Below are positions 18,014 through 24,652 of a stretch of 64,000 nucleotides of DNA, in pieces. Within the stretch, counting starts at the first letter, position 1, and each line of letters opens with the position of its first letter. The notes below the pieces were generated by a model. That model saw only the letters and a list, made by a program, of their open reading frames with translations, had not been told where the DNA came from and did no database searches. Both the position numbers and the translations under genes were made by a program. The DNA comes from Neokomagataea thailandica NBRC 106555 (GTDB taxonomy: Bacteria > Pseudomonadota > Alphaproteobacteria > Acetobacterales > Acetobacteraceae), in the NCBI RefSeq assembly GCF_001598495.1, contig NZ_BCZB01000001.1, forward strand, positions 232,448 through 296,447, given 5' to 3'.

Positions 18014-19145
18014 ATGTCGGCCGAAACTGAGGCCCTTGCGGAGCAAATCAAGCAGTCGGTGGCACTGCTGAGGAGGCATCTTTAACTGGGATGTCTCTAA
18101 AACCCGGCTTGAAGAATTAAATCATCGCTCTGAAGATCCCGAACTTTGGAATGATGCGGCTCTCGCGCAGAAGTTAATGCGCGAACGGACGACGCTTGCG
18201 AACCAAATTGAGGGCGTTGAACGGATTGAAGAAGACGTCAGCAGCACGCTTGAGCTTGTTGAGTTGGCGGAGATGGAAGGCGATGAAGGGATGGTGCAAG
18301 ATGCCATTGCTTCCCTGCGTGCGATTGCTGCGGATACGCATAAGCGTGAGATTGAGAGCCTTCTATCTGGTGAAGCAGATAGCAATGACTGTTACTTAGA
18401 AGTCAATGCTGGCGCGGGCGGTACGGAAGCGCAGGACTGGGCTCAAATGATCCTGCGTATGTATACGCGCTGGGCCGAGCAGCATGGTTATAAGGTGACC
18501 TTCATTGAAGGCAGTGAGGGCGAGCAAGCTGGCATTAAGTCTACGACTGTGCAGATCAGCGGGCCCAATGCTTATGGCTGGATGAAGACGGAAGCAGGTG
18601 TACACCGTTTGGTGCGTATCTCCCCGTTTGACTCGGCTGCGCGTCGTCAAACCTCTTTTGCTTCTGTGTGGGTCTATCCTGTTGTGGATGACACGATTGA
18701 AGTGGAAGTGAACGATTCTGACCTGCGCGTTGATACGTTCCGTGCGTCAGGCGCGGGTGGTCAGCACGTGAATAAAACGGATTCTGCTATTCGTATTACG
18801 CATATTCCAACCGGCATTGTTGTTGCGTGTCAGACGGATCGTTCACAGCATCGTAACCGTGCGAAGGCCATGGAAATGCTGCGTGCGCGTATGTATGAAG
18901 CAGAACTGCAAAAGCGTGAAGCGGCAGCCGCCCAGACGGAGGCGTCTAAAACTGACATCGGTTGGGGGCATCAAATCCGCTCGTATGTTTTGGCGCCGTA
19001 TCAGTTGGTGAAAGATTTGCGGACGGGTGTGGAGAAGGGGAATCCGGACGCTGTTCTTGATGGTGCGTTGGACGATTTCATGTCCGCTTCTTTGGCGCAG
19101 CGTGTCGGTGCTACGCGTTCTGAGGCCAGTGCTACTGCACAATAA
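18014..19145 (+). CDS. prfB: Peptide chain release factor 2, with programmed +1 frameshift
   Basis: Translation starts at ATG 18014 and runs 23 codons to CTT TAA (TAA at 18083-18085). A +1 shift on CTT skips T18083 and continues AAC TGG GAT to 19145, for 376 residues in all. After the shift the protein matches RF2: [13 protein letters not shown], the stop-recognition tripeptide SPF within [16 protein letters not shown], and the catalytic GGQ in [18 protein letters not shown]2 releases peptides at UGA and UAA. The shift site lets RF2 limit its own synthesis. An annotation starting at ATG 18177 would miss the first 55 residues. Lies 62 bp after the PBP1A gene. Confidence 0.95.
18071..18086 (+). 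promoter_or_regulatory. prfB programmed +1 frameshift site, UAA variant
   Basis: AGGAGG (18071-18076), then CAT, then the slippery CTT and stop TAA followed by C (18080-18086). The Shine-Dalgarno-like block, the 3-nt spacer and the CTT-stop-C arrangement match the E. coli site, but the stop is TAA where TGA is the usual codon. Confidence 0.92.
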
Positions 19146-19196
19146 AGAGGCAGAAGAGTTTTGGTTCTGACGAATCTAAAATTCTTTATAGTTTGT

Positions 19197-19232
19197 AAAA
19201 AAAAGATCGTTCGAGAGGGCGATCTTTTTTTT
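19197..19232 (+). terminator. Rho-independent terminator of prfB
   Basis: A long A run, GATCG (19205-19209) pairing with CGATC (19220-19224), then T8; the flanking A and T runs extend the stem to about 12 bp. It can work in both directions, but only prfB needs it. Confidence 0.9.
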
Positions 19233-19540
19233 ATATTTTTGTCTTTAAAAAACGTTTTTTACCCAAGAAAATATGCATTAATGTCGCATTTTGTTGGGGT
19301 ATTAGGCCTAATTGTTTAAAAAATATGACGATTTCATAATTCTGAAATAAACAATCGGCTTGACACATTATGGCGAAGCCTGCCCAATTAAGCATATCGG
19401 GTATGTGTGCAAGGCATGTGATGTTCATGCGGATTTGTCTTGCATAGTGTCTGCAAAAAAGCGTTCGATCGGTTGTCGCATGTCGTGAAGGATGTGTGTA
19501 CCGATTGCCTATTGTCAGTGAGGGGTAAGAAGGTTTCGAC
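19233..19540 (+). promoter_or_regulatory. Upstream region of tonB
   Basis: About 308 bp, AT-rich, with no convincing gene. It should hold the tonB promoter. A consensus -35 TTGACA lies at 19360-19365, with only weak -10 candidates 17-19 nt on (CCCAAT or CAATTA near 19383-19388). I see no clear Fur-type palindrome by eye. Confidence 0.3.
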
Positions 19541-20206
19541 ATGAAGAGCTACGCCGCACAGCAGCGCAAGCCGGCAGATTATCTTGTCGCAATCATCGTG
19601 GCCGTGCTGGTTATGGGCGGCATTGTTTATGCGCTCATGAGTGGTGCTGTGGGCAAGCTTACCCACGAGCAGCCGCCGATCAAAACAGAAGTGATCAAAG
19701 AGCAGCCTAAGCCACCGCCGCCACCGCCACCGCCGCCACCGCCGCAGATGGAGCAGCCGCCTCCACCGTATATTCCGCCGCCAAAGATCAGTGTTCCGCC
19801 GCCGCCGAAGGCTGTGCAGCGTGTAACGCAGACGAAGCCGCCGCATCCGGTTCCGCCGAGCCCGACGCCGACACCAGTGCCGACGCCAGCTCCGCCAACA
19901 CCGAACCCGGTGCCAGCAGTTCCTGATCACAGCGCAGGTGCGCGTCCTATTAACGGGGCAAAGCCTGAGTATCCGGAAGAAGCACAAGAAGAAAACCGCG
20001 AAGGCAAGGTTACTGCTAGCTGCGATATTCTTCCGACCGGCTATACAGCAAACTGTCAGATCGTCAGCTCAAGCGGTGGTCATGAGTTTGTTGAAAGTGC
20101 GCTCGAATTCCTGCGGAAGGCTAAATATCAGCCTGCGGTTGTGAATGGTGCGCCTGTGATGGAACATCATCACATTCTGCACGTGGACTTTAACCTGGGC
20201 GATTAA
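19541..20206 (+). CDS. tonB: TonB energy-transducing protein
   Basis: 221 residues. A short basic N-terminus and one membrane helix (about residues 14-33, YLVAIIVAVLVMGGIVYALM) are followed by a long proline-rich periplasmic spacer including a run of eleven prolines, and a C-terminal TonB domain (about 135-221; PEYPEEAQEENREGKVTASC to YQPAVVNGAPV). TonB carries proton-motive energy from ExbB/ExbD to outer-membrane receptors; two such receptors are in this window. First gene of tonB-exbB-exbD-exbD-TPR. The proline run predicts a dependence on elongation factor P. Confidence 0.95.
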   Translation: MKSYAAQQRKPADYLVAIIVAVLVMGGIVYALMSGAVGKLTHEQPPIKTEVIKEQPKPPPPPPPPPPPQMEQPPPPYIPPPKISVPPPPKAVQRVTQTKPPHPVPPSPTPTPVPTPAPPTPNPVPAVPDHSAGARPINGAKPEYPEEAQEENREGKVTASCDILPTGYTANCQIVSSSGGHEFVESALEFLRKAKYQPAVVNGAPVMEHHHILHVDFNLGD

Positions 20207-20237
20207 GCGCAGGTTATTGGGTGCGATCATTGAGCTT

Positions 20238-20272
20238 TCTCCCTTTGTCTGGGTGTCCCAAACAAAGGGAGA
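20238..20272 (+). other. Long hairpin between tonB and exbB
   Basis: TCTCCCTTTGT (20238-20248) pairs perfectly with ACAAAGGGAGA (20262-20272), with an inner TGGG/CCCA pairing, 32 nt after the tonB stop. No T run follows, so it is more likely a partial terminator, an RNA-processing site or a 3'-end stabiliser than a full stop. Confidence 0.55.
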
Positions 20273-20366
20273 GAATAAAAAAATACGGTTCCAACACTCA
20301 TGATTTTGGGACTGCAAAGTTTAAGACCGCTCGGCTTCGGGCGCTTTAATTGAGGATATGGAGTTC

Positions 20367-21416
20367 ATGACCAGACTGTTCCGCCTTCCCGCTCTTGCTG
20401 CTCCTACGAAGGCGCGCGCCGTCCGGGCCAGCGCTATGGCTCTGACGCTGGCTCTAGCAACGGGCGCTGTCGCTCCTGCGATCAGCTATGCTCAGGACGC
20501 TTCCCAAGCTGCACCAGCAGCTCCGGCACCTGCTGACCAGTCCGCTCCTGCGGCGGCAGCACCAGCACCGGCAGCAGCTCCAGACGCTGCAGCGCCTGCT
20601 CCGGCAGCAGCTCCAGCACCTGATGCAGCCGCACCAGCAGCTCCGGCACCAGATGCCGCAGCGCCGGCTGAAAAAGTTTCTGCACCTGCTGAAGACACAG
20701 CGCCAAAGGGCAACCCATATGGTCTGGGCGCTCTTTGGGCAAATGGTGACATTATCGCACGTAGCGTGCTGATCATTATGGTGATCATGTCTGCTGGTAC
20801 GTGGTTGATCATGGTCACGAAGTTTCTTGAGCAAGCACGCGTTTTGTCTGCTGCTAAAGAATCCGCTCGTGAATTCTGGTCTAAGCCTTCTATCCAAGAA
20901 GGTGCAGCGTCACTGAAGGCGTCTTCTCCGTTCCGTTACATTGCAGAAACCGGCATTGTTGCTGCTGAGCACCATGACGGTTCTATGCGTGACTCCATCG
21001 ACCTGCATTCATGGACGGAAATGTCCATTTCTCGTTCGGTTGAAACGGTGAATACGCGTCTGCAAGGCGGCCTGGCATTCCTGGGTACCGTTGGTTCAAC
21101 GTCTCCGTTCGTTGGTCTGTTCGGTACGGTTTGGGGTATTTACCACGCGCTGACAGCGATCGGTATGTCCGGTCAGGCATCCATCGATAAGGTTGCTGGT
21201 CCAGTTGGTGAATCCCTGATCATGACGGCAATCGGTCTTGCAACGGCTGTTCCTGCTGTTCTGGGTTACAACCTGCTGATCCGTCGTAACAAGGGTGCTA
21301 TGGACCGCGTGCGTAACTTCGCAGCTGACGTTCAGTCCATCCTGATCGGTGGTTTCCGTCACGGTGCTTCTCCAGAAGCAACGCAGACGACTTCTGCAAC
21401 CAACGGCCGAGGCTAA
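20367..21416 (+). CDS. exbB: ExbB, TonB-system proton channel subunit with Ala/Pro-rich N-terminal extension
   Basis: 349 residues from ATG 20367 (an ATG at 20358 is also in frame). A signal-type hydrophobic segment ends near ISYAQD, then about 65 residues are almost entirely Ala and Pro (periplasmic linker). The MotA/TolQ/ExbB domain follows with three membrane helices: SVLIIMVIMSAGTWLIMV, GGLAFLGTVGSTSPFVGLFGTVWGIYHAL and ESLIMTAIGLATAVPAVLGYNLLIRR. ExbB pentamers surround an ExbD dimer and conduct protons to energise TonB. Such N-terminal extensions occur in ExbB of other proteobacteria. Confidence 0.95.
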   Translation: MTRLFRLPALAAPTKARAVRASAMALTLALATGAVAPAISYAQDASQAAPAAPAPADQSAPAAAAPAPAAAPDAAAPAPAAAPAPDAAAPAAPAPDAAAPAEKVSAPAEDTAPKGNPYGLGALWANGDIIARSVLIIMVIMSAGTWLIMVTKFLEQARVLSAAKESAREFWSKPSIQEGAASLKASSPFRYIAETGIVAAEHHDGSMRDSIDLHSWTEMSISRSVETVNTRLQGGLAFLGTVGSTSPFVGLFGTVWGIYHALTAIGMSGQASIDKVAGPVGESLIMTAIGLATAVPAVLGYNLLIRRNKGAMDRVRNFAADVQSILIGGFRHGASPEATQTTSATNGRG

Positions 21417-21420
21417 TCCC

Positions 21421-21843
21421 ATGGGAATGAACGTCGGAGGAGGCGGCGGTGACGACGAGGTGGTGTCGGCTATCAACACCACTCCCCTCGTCGACGTCAT
21501 GCTGGTGCTGCTGATCATCTTCTTGATCACGATCCCTGTAGCGACACATACGGTGAAGGTGAAACTGCCGGTTGATGCTAATCAGCCGACACAGACCAAG
21601 CCGGGCAATGTTGTCCTTGCAGTGACTGCAAATGGGCAGGTGTATTGGGATACAACCCCGATGCATTCGCGTGATGACTTGTTGAACCATCTGGTTGAAG
21701 CGGCGAAGAAAAAGCCGCAGCCACAGATCCAGGTCCGTGGTGATGGCGCAGCAAAGTACATGGCGGTCGGTCAAGTTGTGGCCACGTGTCAAGAGGCGGG
21801 TATTGCTCACGTTGATTTCATCACTGAGCAACCTCACTCGTAA
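21421..21843 (+). CDS. exbD: ExbD, first copy
   Basis: 140 residues from ATG 21421, 4 nt after exbB. A glycine-rich cytoplasmic N-terminus precedes AINTTPLVDVMLVLLIIFLITIPVA, a single membrane helix holding the proton-relay Asp of the PLVDVMLVLL motif. The periplasmic domain has the ExbD pattern ending in QVVATCQEAGIAHVDFITE. It forms the ExbB/ExbD motor. The second exbD copy 67 bp downstream differs in sequence, so a heterodimer or two alternative motors are possible. Confidence 0.94.
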   Translation: MGMNVGGGGGDDEVVSAINTTPLVDVMLVLLIIFLITIPVATHTVKVKLPVDANQPTQTKPGNVVLAVTANGQVYWDTTPMHSRDDLLNHLVEAAKKKPQPQIQVRGDGAAKYMAVGQVVATCQEAGIAHVDFITEQPHS

Positions 21844-21850
21844 GGTTGGT

Positions 21851-21877
21851 CGCAGGGCCTGAATCTCAGGCTCTGCG
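21851..21877 (+). other. Hairpin between the two exbD genes
   Basis: CGCAGGGCCTGA (21851-21862) pairs with TCAGGCTCTGCG (21866-21877), with one G-U pair, around a 3-nt loop, 7 nt after the first exbD stop. No T run, so probably an mRNA stability or processing element inside the operon. Confidence 0.5.
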
Positions 21878-21910
21878 CTCCCTTCAATTGTTTAAGGAAG
21901 GACCGCCGAT

Positions 21911-22339
21911 ATGGGTATGAACGTAGGAAGCAGTGCCGAAGACGAAGGTATTGTCGATATCAACACCACGCCATTGATTGACGTGATGTTGGTGCTGCTT
22001 ATCATGCTTATCATTACTATTCCGTTGCAGACGCATTCTGTGTCGATCGACCTGCCGCAGGGCAATCCTCCGCCATCTGCGGAGCAGCCTAAGCTGGTGA
22101 CGGTCAGCATCGGTTATGACAACAGCATTACCTGGAATGGCGAAGCGATTGATTCTGAAGCATCGCTGCAGTCACATTTTGCCTCTGCTGCGGCAGAAGC
22201 AGATCAACCAGAAATGCATATTCACCCTGACCGCCTTTCGGATTATAAGACGGTTGCCCATGTTATGGCTGATGCTCAGCGCCTCGGTATCACGAAGCTC
22301 GGTATTGTGGGTCTAGATCAGTTTATGGAAGGACAGTAA
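21911..22339 (+). CDS. exbD: ExbD, second copy
   Basis: 142 residues; a good ribosome-binding site (AAGGAAGG) precedes the ATG. The N-terminus has DINTTPLIDVMLVLLIMLIITIPLQ with the conserved proton-relay Asp, followed by a periplasmic domain ending VMADAQRLGITKLGIVGLDQF. It is clearly related to but diverged from the first exbD. Tandem exbD genes occur in other TonB clusters (for example Xanthomonas), where the second copy has a special role in some iron or sugar uptake. Confidence 0.94.
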   Translation: MGMNVGSSAEDEGIVDINTTPLIDVMLVLLIMLIITIPLQTHSVSIDLPQGNPPPSAEQPKLVTVSIGYDNSITWNGEAIDSEASLQSHFASAAAEADQPEMHIHPDRLSDYKTVAHVMADAQRLGITKLGIVGLDQFMEGQ

Positions 22340-22342
22340 TTC

Positions 22343-23587
22343 GTGTCTTTGTCCCTTAACCGCTTCAACCTTACCCGTAAAACGCTCATGGTCAGCACTG
22401 CTGCTCTGAGTATTGCTTTCTTTGGTACGGCTTCGGCGGCTGATGTTCTTGGCCAAGCCGTTGGTAAGGATCTGCAGCAGGCGCAGTCTGCCCTTGCATC
22501 CAAAGATTACGCAAAGGCGATGACCGCTGTTGATGCAGCGGACGCTGTTAAGGGCAAGACCGAGTACGAGTCGTACACGACTGCACAAATGCGTGCGGCT
22601 GTGGCAGCTCAGTCCGGTAATACGGCAGCTGCGATCAAAGCATATGATGTTTTGATCGCAAGTGCTCGTACGCCTGCAGCGGCCAAAGGCCAAATGCTGA
22701 TGGCCGAAGCAACGATGGCTTATAGCGGGAAAAATTATCCGCTCGCGATTCAAGCGACACAGCGTTACCTGAAAGATCATGCGCTTGATACGCGTATGCA
22801 GACGGTTTTGATCCAAAGCTATTATCTGCAAGGTGATTGGAAAGGTTGTGCACAGGCAGCGCAGGCACAAGTTGATGCAACGATTGCTGCGGGAAAGATT
22901 CCGCCAGAAAATCATTTGCAGATGCTGGCCACGGCTTATACCAGCCTAAAGGATGCTGACGCGAAAACGCATACCTATGTGTTGCTCGCAAAGTATTACA
23001 ACAAGCCTGATTACTGGGCGATGTTGATCCACGATCTGGTTGCAAATCCGAACCTTCAGCCGCCATTGGTTCTGTATGTTGAGCGCCTCCGCTTGCAGAC
23101 AGGTGTGTTGAAAGATCCGTCTGATTTCCAAGACATGGGTGAACGCGCTGTTCAGATGGGCTTGTCTCAGTTAGCATTGAACCTGCTTAATCAGGGTTAT
23201 GCGGCAAAGATTTTGGGTGTTGGTTCTTCAGCACCGGCTACAGCAAAGTTCCATGCTTTTGTTGCGCAGCGTGCAGCAGCAGATCGTGCGCAGTTGACGC
23301 AAGATGCGACGGCGGCTCAGGCCGCGGCAAATGCTGGTCCGTCTCTGACGACAGGTTATAACCTTGTTCTGAATGGGCAGGGGCCTGCTGGTTTGGCTCT
23401 GATGAAGGCTGGCTTAGCAAAGTCACCACGTTATCCAGATCTGGCCGTTGTGGAATACGGCATGGCGCAGATGGATGCAGGTCAGAAGTCAGAGGCGATT
23501 CAGACCTTTAACTCTCTAAAGACTCCTGGCCCAGCACGGGATGTGGCGGCTTTGTGGGCGTTGCTTTTGTCTCAGCCAGGGCACTAA
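22343..23587 (+). CDS. Periplasmic TPR-like protein of the TonB operon
   Basis: 414 residues, GTG start 3 nt after the second exbD, so almost surely in the same operon. A signal peptide is visible (KTLMVSTAALSIAFFGTASA, cut near residue 32). The mature protein is rich in Ala and in paired helices that resemble tetratricopeptide repeats: LQQAQSALASKDYAKAMTAV, SGNTAAAIKAYDVLIASA, SGKNYPLAIQATQRYLKDH, LQGDWKGCAQAAQAQV and, near the C-terminus, LALMKAGLAKSPRYPDLAVV. I do not recognise a named family. A periplasmic TPR partner beside exbD recalls TtpC-like proteins that help some TonB systems span a thick periplasm, but that role is inferred from position only. Confidence 0.8.
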   Translation: MSLSLNRFNLTRKTLMVSTAALSIAFFGTASAADVLGQAVGKDLQQAQSALASKDYAKAMTAVDAADAVKGKTEYESYTTAQMRAAVAAQSGNTAAAIKAYDVLIASARTPAAAKGQMLMAEATMAYSGKNYPLAIQATQRYLKDHALDTRMQTVLIQSYYLQGDWKGCAQAAQAQVDATIAAGKIPPENHLQMLATAYTSLKDADAKTHTYVLLAKYYNKPDYWAMLIHDLVANPNLQPPLVLYVERLRLQTGVLKDPSDFQDMGERAVQMGLSQLALNLLNQGYAAKILGVGSSAPATAKFHAFVAQRAAADRAQLTQDATAAQAAANAGPSLTTGYNLVLNGQGPAGLALMKAGLAKSPRYPDLAVVEYGMAQMDAGQKSEAIQTFNSLKTPGPARDVAALWALLLSQPGH

Positions 23588-23626
23588 AAAACCCGCTCTA
23601 TAATCTGTGACGATACTATGTGTAAG

Positions 23627-23661
23627 AAGCGCTCCCTTTTGATGAAAGGGGGCGCTTTTTT
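23627..23661 (+). terminator. Rho-independent terminator of the tonB operon
   Basis: AAGCGCTCCCTTT (23627-23639) pairs with AAAGGGGGCGCTT (23645-23657) with one mismatch, followed by further T residues, about 40 nt after the TPR gene. Confidence 0.9.
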
Positions 23662-23695
23662 GTGTTTATGTGATCTGTTTTGCCCTGCGTTACGG

Positions 23696-24439
23696 TTAGA
23701 AGGGTAGGATCGCATCCATGATTTGTTGGCCATATCGTGGCGTTTGAAGGTGGCTGAGTGTGCCGCGTCCACCATATGAGATGCGCGCTTCTGCCATACG
23801 GTCATGTGTGACGGTGTTATCTGCGGTGATGTCTTGCGGGCGTACAATGCCTGAGATCCCGAGTTCTCGGAGTTCGCTGTTTACGCGCATTTCTTGTTTG
23901 CCCATCACAACAAAATTACCATTGGGTAAGACCTGAGTGATGGTGCCGGCGAGGCGTAGGGTTACGCTCTCATTTCGGACGATTTTTCCTGTGGCTGTAT
24001 TGCCACTGCTGCTGTTGGTTGTGAGACTGTTGGCACCTGTTAACGCATCAATGATTTTGCCTTTCACGCCGAAAAGATTGGGAATACCGAGCTTTTGGTT
24101 CCCGTCTCGCTGTGCTGTCGTGCCGTCATTCATGGAGGCATTGTCGGTTATATTGACGATAATGGTTACGAGATCTCCGACTTGGGAGGCACGTTGGTCT
24201 TTAAAGAAAGCGCGGCTCCCACTGTGCCACAAGCTGGCGGGTTCTTGTGGAGGTAAATGGAGGGGCGGCATAGGCATTGTAATCGGCTGATAATGGGCCG
24301 CTAATGTTGGGTCTGAGATAGTGGTCATGTGGGGGGGGCGGCCAATTTCGGAAAGCTCATCGAGGGTAGTGCAACTGCTGAGCAGTAGGCTTGCTGTGCA
24401 GTACAGCAAGCCCAATGGCGCTTTAAAGGAATGAGGCAT
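23696..24439 (-). CDS. flgH: Flagellar L-ring protein FlgH
   Basis: 247 residues. A lipoprotein signal peptide with lipobox LLSSC places the anchoring Cys at about residue 23. The FlgH core is clear: SLWHSGSRAFFKDQRASQVGD, LVTIIVNITDNASMND, FGVKGKIIDALTG, VLPNGNFVVMGKQEMRVNSELRELGISGIVRPQDI, and the end GTLSHLQTPRYGQQIMDAILPF. FlgH forms the L ring in the outer membrane around the flagellar rod. It stands alone, 9 kb from flgI, with no other flagellar gene beside it, so the basal-body genes are dispersed here. Confidence 0.96.
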   Translation of the reverse strand: MPHSFKAPLGLLYCTASLLLSSCTTLDELSEIGRPPHMTTISDPTLAAHYQPITMPMPPLHLPPQEPASLWHSGSRAFFKDQRASQVGDLVTIIVNITDNASMNDGTTAQRDGNQKLGIPNLFGVKGKIIDALTGANSLTTNSSSGNTATGKIVRNESVTLRLAGTITQVLPNGNFVVMGKQEMRVNSELRELGISGIVRPQDITADNTVTHDRMAEARISYGGRGTLSHLQTPRYGQQIMDAILPF

Positions 24440-24652
24440 GATCTTGGGCAGTCCAAACGGTAAGATAATCTGTTGAGAGAAGCACGCAGGGATTTAAGAT
24501 CAGGTTAAAAAGCGAACCTCAGTAGGAAACTCTGCGTTCACAAACACTGAAGAGGGGGCATGTTTCGCGTCATGTCTTTGAGGCGTGTCTGGCCATAATA
24601 GCGTTCGGGGCAATGCCGCGCGTAAGTAGAAAGACCAAAGAGGAGTGTATTT

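Noticed and set aside
19231..19542. Leftward 103-codon open frame upstream of tonB
   Set aside because: It overlaps the tonB control region and the prfB terminator, and its composition (Cys, His and Tyr scattered, no motif) looks random.
19388..19987. Leftward Arg/Trp-rich open frame across tonB
   Set aside because: It is the antisense image of the proline-rich TonB spacer.
20510..20690. CRISPR-like or satellite repeat in exbB
   Set aside because: The repetition is only Ala/Pro codons (GCA, CCA, GCT) inside the ExbB linker; units are irregular and there are no spacers.
24440..24652. Search for a small gene or phage site between flgH and mscS
   Set aside because: Only short chance frames and the mscS ribosome-binding site are visible.
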